From NCBI RefSeq assembly GCF_002105535.1, contig NZ_CP015848.1:682907-746906 (forward strand): a stretch of DNA of 64,000 nucleotides, written 5' to 3'. Below the pieces are notes generated by a model. It saw nothing but the letters and a program-made list of their open reading frames with translations. It was not told the DNA's origin and did no database searches. The DNA is from Magnetospirillum sp. ME-1 (lineage in GTDB: Bacteria; Pseudomonadota; Alphaproteobacteria; Rhodospirillales; Magnetospirillaceae). A program made the translations under genes and the position numbers. The first letter of the stretch is position 1. Every line of letters starts with the position of its first letter. Shown here piece after piece: positions 1-11,011 of this stretch.

Positions 1-72
1 GACGCAAACACGCCCCGGTTCTCGCCAGATTTTGAAGCGTAATGTGCAAAAGCCGCTCCGAGTAGGGCGGCC
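1..72. repeat. Degenerate copy of a repeat also found at 8338-8402
   Basis: Starts with GACGCAA and runs through TTTTGAAG, CAAAAGCCGCTC and TAGGGCGGCC. The same words occur in the same order near 8338-8402 (GACGCAA, TTTTGAGG, CAAAGGCCGCTC, TAGGGCGGCC). The GCCGC/GCGGC words can form a short hairpin. The two copies flank the whole metal-efflux block. They may be attachment-like duplications or simply two members of a terminator family. Confidence 0.35.
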
Positions 73-125
73 CTCTTCGTCATGCCTGCCTGAACGACCA
101 GGGCCAGTTGCCCCCGGAAACACCT

Positions 126-157
126 AGGGCGCCGAAGCCTTCCGGCTTTGGCGCCCT
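126..157 (-). terminator. Hairpin downstream of the metal-efflux operon
   Basis: Arms 126-139 and 144-157 (AGGGCGCCGAAGCC and GGCTTTGGCGCCCT) pair over 14 positions with one mismatch and a 4-nt loop. There is no clear T-run; read on the minus strand the hairpin is followed by AGGTGTTTCC. It lies beyond the last minus-strand gene and is a plausible operon end. The rest of 1-311 shows no gene. Confidence 0.4.
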
Positions 158-311
158 GGTCTGGTTCTCGGTACCCTCTTCAGCCCGCAGGCCTATCCCC
201 TGTCCCAGGTGGATCGGACTGATCATCCGACGGGGAGGCGCTATCGGATCGCGGGATCCTCAACCGACAAGTCGCCTCGAAAGCCAGTTCATCACACCGG
301 GATGGCCCTTT

Positions 312-611
312 TCAAGGGGCGGCCTTTCCCCGCGCCGGGATTCCCATCTCCAGCACCCCCGCCGCCAGCCGTGCCTGCTGCTCGATGGATCGCTGGGCGC
401 CAGCCTTGCGCCGGACGACCAGAGTGCCGGCATCCAGTTCCGCGTAGCCGACGGCGCCGAGCCCGAGGGCATCCAGATCGCCGCAGATCATGTCCCGAGG
501 CGCATTCGGCGAGATCAGAAGCCAGAACCTCCGGAAGAACGGCGCCTGGAACGCCACCTCCTTCAGCAGATGGTTCATCTCACCCCGGCTCTGCCGGAAG
601 GGGAACGGCAT
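312..611 (-). CDS. Hypothetical protein, probable 3' part of a split exported protein
   Basis: A 99-codon frame with coding-like GC-rich third positions. Its start overlaps the end of the upstream frame (580-879) by 32 bases in a different phase. No family is recognised. The join sits inside what could be one ~190-residue periplasmic protein: the upstream frame has the signal peptide, and this one carries the continuation with the FRQSRGEMNHLL and RRFWLLISP segments. Either one base has been gained or lost, or this is a separate translationally coupled gene starting at its own ATG. It is the last gene of the minus-strand metal-efflux run. Confidence 0.45.
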   Translation of the reverse strand: MPFPFRQSRGEMNHLLKEVAFQAPFFRRFWLLISPNAPRDMICGDLDALGLGAVGYAELDAGTLVVRRKAGAQRSIEQQARLAAGVLEMGIPARGKAAP

Positions 612-879
612 GGAAGCCGTCCACGAAGTCGATCCCGAAATCCCTCATCCCCACGGCGATGGCGAAAGAGTGGAAGGAGGTGAACTTGAAGTCGCAGGTG
701 AGGCGGATATCCTCCTGGGTCAAGGGGCGCTTACCCAGTTGTCCTTCGAGGACCGGGAGCTCCCAGGGCGGTGGAGCCGATGACAGTTCCCCGATGGGGC
801 CGGCGGTCTCCTGCCGCGCCGAGACCGGCGACGACAGCAGGACGGTGCAGAGAAGGCATGCGGCGGCGGGCCGGATCAC
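580..879 (-). CDS. Hypothetical exported protein, probable 5' part of a split gene
   Basis: The GTG start at 879 is chosen because AGGAGG lies at good spacing before it and because it gives a clean signal peptide (IRPAAACLLCTVLLSSPVSA). It begins 10 bases after the stop of the RND pump gene, so it belongs to the same operon. The mature part has no recognised domain. The frame stops at 580, just after a segment ending HAVPLP, where another coding-like frame (312-611) takes over. The most economical reading is a frameshifted accessory periplasmic protein of the metal-efflux operon. Overlapping separate genes cannot be excluded. Confidence 0.5.
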   Translation of the reverse strand: MIRPAAACLLCTVLLSSPVSARQETAGPIGELSSAPPPWELPVLEGQLGKRPLTQEDIRLTCDFKFTSFHSFAIAVGMRDFGIDFVDGFHAVPLPAEPG

Positions 880-889
880 CTCCGCCTCC

Positions 890-4024
<3,135 letters not shown>

Positions 4025-4037
4025 GGATGAGCGCTCC

Positions 4038-5618
4038 TCAGTGCGCGTGGCCGTGGGACAGCGAGGCCGGAGCCGCCGCCGCCAGCTTCACCTGATAGGC
4101 GCCCCGGGCCACCACCCGCTCGCCCGCCGACACGCCGTCGCGGATGGCGACGAAATCGCCGTCACGCAGGCCGGCTACCACCGCGCGGCGTTCAAAGGAC
4201 TCGCCGCCGGTCTGGACGAACACCACCGGCTGGCCGTTGTCGTCGAGGATCGCCGAGGCCGGAACGGCAGGACTTTCCTCGGCCGCGCCGGTGAACACCC
4301 GGACCTGGGCATAGGCGCCGATGCGGAACCGCTCCTCGGGATTGTCGAACTCGAACAGCGCCGGAACGGTGCGGCTCTCCTTGTCCACCACGCCGCCCAG
4401 CGCGATCAGGCGACCGTTCCTGCCCTGCTCGATGAGGGTGGCAGTCTCGTAGCCATCGGCGGTGAACCACGCCCCCAGGGGATCGCGGACCCGCCCGATC
4501 TGGGCCTCGGGGATCTGGGCCTCCAGCCACAGTTTCGACAGGCCGGCGATATGGAACAGGGGCTGGCCCTGGCCGATGGTGGCACCCGGCTGGGTGTTGA
4601 CCGCCGCGAGGCGGCCGGAAACCGGAGCACGCAGGGCGATGCCGCCCTTGGCCCCCTGGTAGGGGGCGGCGCGGCGGGAAGCGGCATCCAGTTCCGCCCG
4701 CGCGGCGGCCTCCTGGTTGCGGGCCTCGATCACCCGGCGCTCGGGGATGGCCTCCAGTTTCAGCAGCCCTTCCAGCCGCTGGCGCTCCTGCGTCGCCAGG
4801 TCGAGGGCGAGGCGGGCCTTGCGGCTTCCCAGTTCCAGGGTGGCGGAATCGGTCTCGGCCCCCAGTTGCGGCACCAGCCAGGCCAGAACCTGCCCCTTCT
4901 CTACCATCTGCCCCATGCGTGGAAAGTCAGGAGACGGAGTCAGCATCCCGGCGCCCGGCGCCGCGACGATGGCCTCGTCCGAGGCCCGTGCCCGGATGGT
5001 TCCGCTGGCCGCCACCGAATCCCGGATCAGGCGCGGACGCACTTCGGCGGTGGCGAAGTCGATCTTCCACTGGACCTCTTTGGTGACGGCGATCCGTCCC
5101 GTCTTTTCGCCATGATCGGCCTCGTCCATGGCGGCCTTGGCGCCCGCGTCGTCGGCATGCACGGTGATCTCGCCCAAATCGTGCCGGTCCGCTCCGTCGG
5201 GTGTGCGCAAGGCGACGCCCAGACGGCGGGTTCCCGCCGCCTTGGGAATGACCAGAGCGCGGAAGATGCCGGGCTTGTCCATGAGGGCGGGGAAACTCTC
5301 GTCCGGCTGCCCGCCGCCCGACAGGGTGATGACCGCCTCTCCTCCGGCCGGGGGCTTGAAATCAGCCAGCCGGGTAAAGTGCAGGACGAAGTCCCCGGCC
5401 TCGCCCGCCACCGGAACCGGATATTCCATGAACAGTTCGGTGGAGACGGCGAAGGTGGTCGAGGACAGGCGTTCCTCGGCGTGGGCGTGCTCGCCCCCGT
5501 TGGAATGCCCTTCCTCGGCATGGGCGGCCTTGACGGCATGCCGGGGGACCATGGTGGCGTAGATTCCGGCTCCCCCCAGGGCGGTTCCGGCGGCCAGGGC
5601 GATGATCAGCTTTCTCAT
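4038..5618 (-). CDS. Metal efflux RND periplasmic adaptor (membrane fusion protein, CzcB-like)
   Basis: Links the inner-membrane pump to the outer-membrane channel. The ATG at 5618 is chosen because it overlaps the TGA of the upstream channel gene (ATGA) and begins the signal-anchor MRKLIIALAAGTALGGAGIYA; an upstream extension exists but is shadow sequence. The product is 526 residues. A His-rich stretch follows the signal (HAEEGHSNGGEHAHAEE, about 36-52) and the C-terminus ends HGHAH, both likely metal ligands. The long N-terminal region before the barrel-sandwich hybrid (DSVAASGTIRA...GMLTPSPDFPRMGQMVEKGQVLAWLV) is typical of CzcB-type adaptors with an extra metal-binding domain. Operon with the pump 13 bases downstream. 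Confidence 0.9.
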   Translation of the reverse strand: MRKLIIALAAGTALGGAGIYATMVPRHAVKAAHAEEGHSNGGEHAHAEERLSSTTFAVSTELFMEYPVPVAGEAGDFVLHFTRLADFKPPAGGEAVITLSGGGQPDESFPALMDKPGIFRALVIPKAAGTRRLGVALRTPDGADRHDLGEITVHADDAGAKAAMDEADHGEKTGRIAVTKEVQWKIDFATAEVRPRLIRDSVAASGTIRARASDEAIVAAPGAGMLTPSPDFPRMGQMVEKGQVLAWLVPQLGAETDSATLELGSRKARLALDLATQERQRLEGLLKLEAIPERRVIEARNQEAAARAELDAASRRAAPYQGAKGGIALRAPVSGRLAAVNTQPGATIGQGQPLFHIAGLSKLWLEAQIPEAQIGRVRDPLGAWFTADGYETATLIEQGRNGRLIALGGVVDKESRTVPALFEFDNPEERFRIGAYAQVRVFTGAAEESPAVPASAILDDNGQPVVFVQTGGESFERRAVVAGLRDGDFVAIRDGVSAGERVVARGAYQVKLAAAAPASLSHGHAH

Positions 5619-6847
5619 GGCGCGGTCTCTCCGGTGGCGAGCATCAGTTCGGTGTGGGCTTCGCGGGCTCCGAACTCCAACTCGATGGCTGTGGTTTCGG
5701 CTTCCAGCAGGGATTTGTGGGCGTCGAGCAGTTCCAGCACGTTCATCTCGCCCGCCCGGTAGGCGCCCTGGGCGATGCGCGACAGGTCGCGGGACGGGGC
5801 CAGGGAGCTTTCCCGGAAGTTCAGCGCCGTCTCGCGCAACTCGGCCGTTCGGCGCCATAGGCCGCGGATTTCACCCTCGGCCTTGGCGCGGGCCAGCGCC
5901 AGATCGGCGGCGGTGGCGCGGGACTGGGCGGCGGCCTTGCGGCTGGCGGCCTGCCCCCGGTCGAACAGCGGCAGCGGGGCCGAGACGGTCAGCAGGACGC
6001 CCTGGTCGCTGCGATCCGGCTGCTCCACCTGCTTCAATCCGGCCCCCAGGGTGAGGTCCGGTATCCAGCCCCGGTCGGCGGCGCGGCGATCCAGGTCGGA
6101 GGCGGCGATTCTGGCCCGCAGCGCCCGCAGGTCGGGACGGTCTTCCAGGTGCGACATCAGGTCGTCGAGGCCGAGCGAGGGTGGGGGCAACAAAGCGCCC
6201 TCGATCCGGGGCATGATGGTGCCGGGAGCCCAGCCCATCAGGGCGCGCAGACGCTCCCACGAGTCCGACAGATCGGCGTTCAGGGCCCTGACCCTGGCAT
6301 CGGCGGCCACCCGTTCGCGGGTCAGGCGCCGGGCGTCGTAGCCCGACACTTCGCGGCCGCTCCTCAGTTTGGTCAGCACTGTTTCCGCCTCGGCAAGACG
6401 GTTGGCCCAGCGTTCGGCCGCCGCCTTGGCTTGCTGACGCATCACCACGGCGTAGAACAGCTTGCGGGCCTCGCCCCCGGCCTCGCGGGTGCGCTGGCGG
6501 GCCTCGGATTGGGTGGCGTCAACCCGTCGCCCGGCGGCATCCTGGCGCAAGCCCCGCCGCCCGGAGACGTCCACCGGCTGGGACAGGCGATAGGTGTCCT
6601 GCACCGTGGCTCCTCCGGCCCCCTTGGTGCGATCGCGCTCGTACTCGAAGGTGGGATTGGGCCACAACCCGGCCTCATCCTCCTCGGCCCGGGAGGCATC
6701 GACGGCGCCTTCCGTGGCGTTGCGCAGGTCGTCGCGCCCCTGCGCGGCGGCGATGGCGGCCTGCTCATCCAGGCGGCCGGTCGCGGCCGCCGCCGGGAAG
6801 GTCAGGCCCAGTGCCAGGATCGCCGCCAGGATCCTTGGCGGGCTCAA
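5615..6847 (-). CDS. Outer-membrane efflux channel of the metal exporter (TolC/CzcC family)
   Basis: A 410-residue outer-membrane factor with the two half-repeats of the OEP family (WPNPTFEYERDR..., then WIPDLTLGAGLKQ...) and long helical coiled-coil segments. The start is placed at a TTG at 6847: it overlaps the preceding stop as TTGA, has AAGGAC upstream, and directly begins the signal peptide (SPPRILAAILALGLTFPAAAA). No ATG fits. The 3' end overlaps the adaptor gene as ATGA. These overlaps imply translational coupling of channel, adaptor and pump. Confidence 0.85.
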   Translation of the reverse strand: MSPPRILAAILALGLTFPAAAATGRLDEQAAIAAAQGRDDLRNATEGAVDASRAEEDEAGLWPNPTFEYERDRTKGAGGATVQDTYRLSQPVDVSGRRGLRQDAAGRRVDATQSEARQRTREAGGEARKLFYAVVMRQQAKAAAERWANRLAEAETVLTKLRSGREVSGYDARRLTRERVAADARVRALNADLSDSWERLRALMGWAPGTIMPRIEGALLPPPSLGLDDLMSHLEDRPDLRALRARIAASDLDRRAADRGWIPDLTLGAGLKQVEQPDRSDQGVLLTVSAPLPLFDRGQAASRKAAAQSRATAADLALARAKAEGEIRGLWRRTAELRETALNFRESSLAPSRDLSRIAQGAYRAGEMNVLELLDAHKSLLEAETTAIELEFGAREAHTELMLATGETAP

Positions 6848-7110
6848 TGCTTGTGGTCCTTGAGAACCAGGCCGTGGGCCACATCGATGTAGCCCTTGGC
6901 CTCGTCGGCCTTGCCCTCCTTGCACAGCTTCTCGGCGGTCTCGATCTGCCACTTGGCGCGGTCGCGGTCGGCGGGTTTGCCGTCGAAATGCTTTAGGCCC
7001 TGCTTCAACTCGGGCAGGAGGTCGCAGGACTTGGCCTTGGACGATTGGGCCCAGGCGGGGGCGCCGAGCAGCAGGGCGGCCAGGACGGCAATGGTGATGG
7101 AACGGGACAT
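6844..7110 (-). CDS. Small exported hypothetical protein of the metal-efflux operon
   Basis: 88 residues with a clear signal peptide (SRSITIAVLAALLLGAPAWA) starting at the ATG at 7110, which has a GAAAGGAG-type ribosome site upstream. The mature part is about 68 residues, charged and helical, with two cysteines (CDLLPEL, KLCKEGK) and a HKH C-terminus. No family is recognised. Its stop overlaps the TTG start of the channel gene, so it is part of the same operon. A role in periplasmic metal handling is inference from context only. Confidence 0.7.
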   Translation of the reverse strand: MSRSITIAVLAALLLGAPAWAQSSKAKSCDLLPELKQGLKHFDGKPADRDRAKWQIETAEKLCKEGKADEAKGYIDVAHGLVLKDHKH

Positions 7111-7178
7111 GGCGTGGGTCTCCTTTCGGGAGGATGGGGCGGCTGACCGGCCGGCACGCGGATGCCGGCCGGTAGGTT

Positions 7179-7634
7179 TCAGTTCGCCTGGGCGGGAAGA
7201 TCGAACCCGGTCATGGCCTCGCAGATTTCCTGCACCCGGGCCATGTGGGCCGCGCTCTCCGTGCTGCGGAGGTCGAGGTGGTCGTCGGTTTCCCGGCGGC
7301 ACTTCTCGGCCAGTTCGGCACGCCGCTTGGTCTCCATGGGGGAGCGCCCTTTGATGGCGGGCAGATCGGCCATCTCGCGGCACAGTTCCTTCAGGTGGCT
7401 GGTCTCGCGGGTGGAGTTCGAATCGCGGTAGCGGTGCTGCATGTTGGCCGGCATGCGTGCCGCCGTCTGGTCGAGATTCCAGTTGGCCTCGGCCAGGCAG
7501 GCGCGGCGCAGGGTTTCCTGACGGTCTTCAGGTGTCTTGCCCTCCAGGCGCTGGGCCAGGGGGATGGTCGGAGTGGAGGCGCAGGCCGACAGGCCCACCG
7601 CCATCAGGGCGATGATCAGGATATGGGGACGCAT
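7179..7634 (-). CDS. Hypothetical lipoprotein
   Basis: 151 residues with a lipoprotein signal and lipobox LSAC (MRPHILIIALMAVGLSAC, Cys18). The mature part is mostly helical, Arg/Glu-rich and carries several further cysteines (RRACLAEA, LKELCREM, EKCRRE, QEICEAM). No domain recognised. It lies 68 bases upstream of the small exported protein on the same strand and is probably co-transcribed with the metal-efflux genes. Confidence 0.7.
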   Translation of the reverse strand: MRPHILIIALMAVGLSACASTPTIPLAQRLEGKTPEDRQETLRRACLAEANWNLDQTAARMPANMQHRYRDSNSTRETSHLKELCREMADLPAIKGRSPMETKRRAELAEKCRRETDDHLDLRSTESAAHMARVQEICEAMTGFDLPAQAN

Positions 7635-7717
7635 GGAGAGATCTCCGTAAGCAAACGCGGGACGAACGCATCCGCCCCAAGGCAGACGCGCAAAGACGTT
7701 CGGTTAGCGGAGAAAAC

Positions 7718-8146
7718 TCAGTTCAGCAGAACCACCGAGCGGTGGGAGACCAGACGCGGGTCAAGCGACGGCCCTTCCGTGGGGAAGGCGGCGACAATGG
7801 TCGGCGGCTCCTTGGGGGAAAGAGCCCACGGGGCCGGCGAAACGGGCAGAGCCACGTCCGAACCAAGGACAGTCTGCTGCTTGAGGATCGGCGGAGCGGA
7901 CTGGACCAGGGGGATATCGACGCAATCGACCGCTGCCGTCAGGTGGTGCCCGGCGGAAAGGCCATCCGCCGATCCAAGATCGTGATGCTGGGCTTGAGCG
8001 GCCTCAATGGCCAGATGCCCATCGCCGCCCAGGCACAAGGCGAATGCCCCGCCCGCCGGTCCCCCAAGCAGAATCATCAGCAGGCTGAGCAGAGCAGCCA
8101 GCTTCCGAACCGGAAGGGTGGACATCAAACGGGACAAGGACGGCAA
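7718..8146 (-). CDS. Exported small protein typical of CzcCBA loci
   Basis: 142 residues with an N-terminal hydrophobic signal (LAALLSLLMILLGGPAGGAFA) followed by CLGGDGHLAIEAA, a His pair in AQHHDLG, and DCVDIPL. This arrangement of Cys, DGH and C-x-DIPL recalls small exported proteins that precede czc-type efflux operons (recognition from memory, not a search). It is the first gene of the minus-strand run, so its promoter should lie in 8147-8374. A metal-sensing or periplasmic metal-binding role is an inference. Confidence 0.6.
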   Translation of the reverse strand: MPSLSRLMSTLPVRKLAALLSLLMILLGGPAGGAFALCLGGDGHLAIEAAQAQHHDLGSADGLSAGHHLTAAVDCVDIPLVQSAPPILKQQTVLGSDVALPVSPAPWALSPKEPPTIVAAFPTEGPSLDPRLVSHRSVVLLN

Positions 8147-8466
8147 TCCATTCTGACGATATCAGATGACGGCTAACATGGAGATGGTGGGCGGGCAAAT
8201 GAAAGCTTTTTCACGTTGTCCTGCGAATAGACGGCTCAAGCGAGCCTCCATCTATACGCCGGCAACCACTCCTGTGTTGCACGTTGGCCATCCACGGCGA
8301 ATTCTCCGTCCCCGCTGCCATTGCTTTCGGTGGGTTAGACGCAATGGCTTTGCGGGTTTTGAGGAGCAACATACAAAGGCCGCTCTAGCTAGGGCGGCCT
8401 TTGGCGTTCATTGAACCGACGATCGAGTTGTCTTCACCCGTTCTTGCGGGACAAAGCGGGATAGGT
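8147..8466. other. Intergenic region upstream of the metal-efflux operon
   Basis: About 320 bases without a convincing gene. It should contain the promoter of the minus-strand metal operon near its left end. The right part holds the repeat copy (8338-8402) and the hairpin described separately. No operator could be identified with confidence. Confidence 0.5.
8375..8402 (-). terminator. Intrinsic-terminator-like hairpin after the small membrane protein gene
   Basis: Arms AAAGGCCGC (8375-8383) and GCGGCCTTT (8394-8402) pair perfectly over 9 bp with a 10-nt loop. On the minus strand the second arm ends in CCTTTGTATGTTG. It lies 64 bases past the stop of the 8467-8766 gene. Confidence 0.55.
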
Positions 8467-8766
8467 TCAGCGGCGGAAGACGAAGCGGCGCTGACGCTGG
8501 CGCTTGCGGCAGGCGACGGACAGGCTGAGGCCCATCAGGCCGACGGCGATCCAGGCGGGCATGTCGAGAATGGCCGCCGCCAGGCCGCTGAGGACGGAGC
8601 GTCCGGCATCCGTCGTATCGGGAGCGTGGCCAGCGAGCAGAGTGACCACATCGGCGGTGACGATGCTCGCATATTCGGTCGGGCCAAGCGCCAACACGGC
8701 GTCAGCCGACGCCATGATCACGGCAAGTCCGACCAGCAGCCATCCCGTCACGCGCCCGAAGAACAT
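8467..8766 (-). CDS. Small membrane protein, hypothetical
   Basis: 99 residues with two hydrophobic segments (about 6-26, WLLVGLAVIMASADAVLAL; about 62-84, LAAAILDMPAWIAVGLMGLSLSV) and a strongly basic C-terminal tail (CRKRQRQRRFVFRR). The region between the segments is probably periplasmic. No family recognised. It stands alone between the metal operon and tRNA-Ser, and ends before a terminator hairpin. Confidence 0.6.
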   Translation of the reverse strand: MFFGRVTGWLLVGLAVIMASADAVLALGPTEYASIVTADVVTLLAGHAPDTTDAGRSVLSGLAAAILDMPAWIAVGLMGLSLSVACRKRQRQRRFVFRR

Positions 8767-8946
8767 GTATGCCCCCGACGATTATCGCCATTCTCTAACG
8801 AATGAATATAGGTTTGCTCCGAAGTTATCTGAAATTCAACCGTTTTCAGTAACATCGGCCGAATCTCATAGGGGGTTGCACACCATTAAGCCCTCGTGTA
8901 TCTTCCCGCCCTTCCCCGAACCCGGCACGCCGGGTTCGCGTGGTGC

Positions 8947-9039
8947 GGAGGGGTGGCCGAGCGGTTGAAGGCGCACGCCTGGAAAGTGTGTATACGGTGT
9001 TGAGCCGTATCGAGGGTTCGAATCCCTCTCCCTCCGCCA
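8947..9039 (+). tRNA. tRNA-Ser (anticodon GGA)
   Basis: The sequence folds as a class II tRNA. The acceptor stem GGAGGGG pairs with the 3' segment before discriminator G and an encoded CCA. The anticodon loop CTGGAAA gives anticodon GGA. There is a long variable arm (GTATACGG/CCGTAT-type), and the T-loop is GGTTCGAATCC. It reads serine codons UCC/UCU. Confidence 0.97.
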
Positions 9040-9041
9040 TT

Positions 9042-9082
9042 TAAATGCCGAAGGCCCCCTTTGCGGGGGCCTTCGGCATTTA
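9042..9082 (+). terminator. Terminator hairpin behind tRNA-Ser
   Basis: Two 18-base arms (9042-9059 and 9065-9082, TAAATGCCGAAGGCCCCC and its exact complement) flank a 5-nt loop. The outer TAAAT/ATTTA ends give an A-run and a T-run on either strand. It begins 3 bases after the tRNA CCA. Confidence 0.85.
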
Positions 9083-9127
9083 AGGCGGTGCGGGGATCGG
9101 TGAGCGGCTCTCTGCCCGAAAAGAACA

Positions 9128-9157
9128 GATGGAGAGCCGGCTGATGGAGAGCCGGCT
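9128..9157. repeat. 15-bp tandem duplication upstream of pxpB
   Basis: GATGGAGAGCCGGCT occurs twice head to tail (9128-9142 and 9143-9157). It lies in the 222-base gap between tRNA-Ser and pxpB, which otherwise shows no gene. Confidence 0.7.
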
Positions 9158-9261
9158 GGGCGCCGCGAAAATTTGACGCCAATTTGCAGGCGCCCTCGCG
9201 TCTGACGTCGCCCCCCGCACATTTCCGTTGCGCCCGCCGCCACTGGGCGGACAATGCGGGG

Positions 9262-9972
9262 ATGGAGACATTGCGCATCACCGATGTGGGCGACACCGCC
9301 TTCAGCGTCGAATTCGGCGAATGCATCGATCCGGCCGCGAGCGCCCGGGTCGCCGGGCTGCGTCATGCCGTGGCCGAGGCGTACCGGGCGGGGAGGCTGG
9401 CGGGGCTGGTGGAGACGGTTCCCACCTTCCGCTCGCTGCTGGTGCAGTACGATCCGCTGGCGACCTGCCGCGCCGAGATCGAGGCCGAGATCCGCGCCAT
9501 CGCCGGCACCAGCGGGACGGCGCCCGAGGCCGCCGGCCGCCTGTGGGAGATTCCCGTCTGTTACGATGCCGATCTGGGCGAGGATCTGGGGGAGATCGCG
9601 GCATCGCGCGGCCTGTCCAGGGACGAGGCCATCGCCCTGCACGCGGGGGCCGAGTTCTTCGTCTACATGCTGGGCTTCATGCCCGGCTTCGCCTATATGG
9701 GCGGCCTGCCCGAGGCGCTGCGCCTGAAGCGGCGGGCCTCGCCCCGGCTCAAGGTGCCGCCGGGCTCGGTGGCGGTGGCCGATTCCTTGTGCGCCGTCTA
9801 TCCCTGGGAGAGCCCCGGCGGCTGGCACCTGATCGGACGGACGCCGCTGAAGATGTTCGACCTGGACCGCGATTCGCCCAGCCTGCTGGCGGCCGGCGAC
9901 CGGGTGCGCTTTCGCGCCATCGACCGCCGGACGTTCGAATCGCTCCGGGACAAGGGATCGTCCCATGACTGA
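9262..9972 (+). CDS. pxpB: 5-oxoprolinase subunit PxpB (KipI family)
   Basis: 236 residues. Part of the three-protein ATP-dependent 5-oxoprolinase that converts 5-oxoproline (pyroglutamate) to glutamate. Family features are the N-terminal ITDVGDTAFSVEFG, the central HAGAEFFVYMLGFMPGFAYMGGL, and PRLKVPPGSVAVADSLCAVYPWESPGGWHLIGRTP. The ATG at 9262 is chosen because the family's conserved N-terminus begins there; the frame extends upstream without similarity. The gene overlaps pxpC by 8 bases (ATGACTGA), a typical coupled arrangement. Confidence 0.93.
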   Translation: METLRITDVGDTAFSVEFGECIDPAASARVAGLRHAVAEAYRAGRLAGLVETVPTFRSLLVQYDPLATCRAEIEAEIRAIAGTSGTAPEAAGRLWEIPVCYDADLGEDLGEIAASRGLSRDEAIALHAGAEFFVYMLGFMPGFAYMGGLPEALRLKRRASPRLKVPPGSVAVADSLCAVYPWESPGGWHLIGRTPLKMFDLDRDSPSLLAAGDRVRFRAIDRRTFESLRDKGSSHD

Positions 9973-11005
9973 GGGGCTCGAGATCGTTCACCCCGGCCTC
10001 TACACCACGGTTCAGGATCTGGGCCGCTTCGGCTATCAGGACCAGGGAGTGCCGCCCGCCGGCGCGCTGGATCCCATCGGCCTGCGTCTCGCCAACGCCA
10101 TGGCGGGCAACGATCCCGGAGACGGTGCACTGGAGATCAGCTATATGGGCCCCGTCCTCCGCGTCACGGCCGGTTCGGTGCGAATCGCCGTGGCGGGCGA
10201 GGTGAAACTGGTCATCGCCGAGAACGGCACGCCCCGGCCGGTGGCCGCCAACCGCTCCCACCGCCTGAACCGCGGCGACGTGCTGACCGTCGGCGCGGTG
10301 AGCGGTTCGTCCACCGCCTATCTGGCGGTGGAAGGCGGCTTCGCCCTGGCGCCAGTGATGGGCAGCCTGTCCACCTATGCCCGCGCCGGACTGGGACCGT
10401 TGGGAGGCAAGCCGCTGTCGGCCGGGATCAAACTGCCCCTGCGGCAAGGCGAATGCGCCGCCCGTGACGAGACGGTGCTGGGCCGCCCCATGGATTACCC
10501 AACCGGGCCGGTCCGGGTGGTCCTGGGCCCCCAGGCCGAATCCTTCACCGCAGAGGCCATCGCCACCCTTCTGGAAGCGGAATTCCGCGTCACCCGCGAG
10601 GCGGACCGCATGGGCCTGCGCCTGGACGGCCCCAAACTCAGCCATAGGGGGCCGGCCGACATCGCCTCGGACGGGCTGGTCGGCGGCTGCATCCAGGTGC
10701 CGGGCAGCGGGCACCCCATCATTCTGCTGGCCGACCGCCAGACGGTGGGCGGCTATGCCAAGATCGCCACGGTGATCTCCGCCGATCTGCCGCGCCTGGG
10801 CCGCGCCGTGCCGGGAACCGTGCTGACCTTCGCCGCCGTGAGCGTCGCCGAGGCGGAAGCGGCGCGGCGCCACCTGGAGCAGTGCGTGCGGCAAGCCATC
10901 GGGGCCATGACGCCGCTGTCGCCCACCGGCATCGACATGGAGGCGCTCTATGGTTCCGACCTGGTCTCGGGCATAGTGGACGCGGTCAGCGGATTGGGAA
11001 GGTAG
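9965..11005 (+). CDS. pxpC: 5-oxoprolinase subunit PxpC (KipA family)
   Basis: 346 residues, the biotin-dependent-carboxylase-like/AHS2 subunit that pairs with PxpB in 5-oxoprolinase. Recognisable family blocks are VQDLGRFGYQDQGVPPAGALD near the N-terminus, the READRMGLRLDGP motif, and LVGGCIQVPGSGHPIILLADRQTVGGYAKIATVI. The ATG overlaps the end of pxpB. pxpA begins 6 bases after its stop, completing a BCA-ordered operon. Confidence 0.93.
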   Translation: MTEGLEIVHPGLYTTVQDLGRFGYQDQGVPPAGALDPIGLRLANAMAGNDPGDGALEISYMGPVLRVTAGSVRIAVAGEVKLVIAENGTPRPVAANRSHRLNRGDVLTVGAVSGSSTAYLAVEGGFALAPVMGSLSTYARAGLGPLGGKPLSAGIKLPLRQGECAARDETVLGRPMDYPTGPVRVVLGPQAESFTAEAIATLLEAEFRVTREADRMGLRLDGPKLSHRGPADIASDGLVGGCIQVPGSGHPIILLADRQTVGGYAKIATVISADLPRLGRAVPGTVLTFAAVSVAEAEAARRHLEQCVRQAIGAMTPLSPTGIDMEALYGSDLVSGIVDAVSGLGR

Positions 11006-11011
11006 GCGGCC

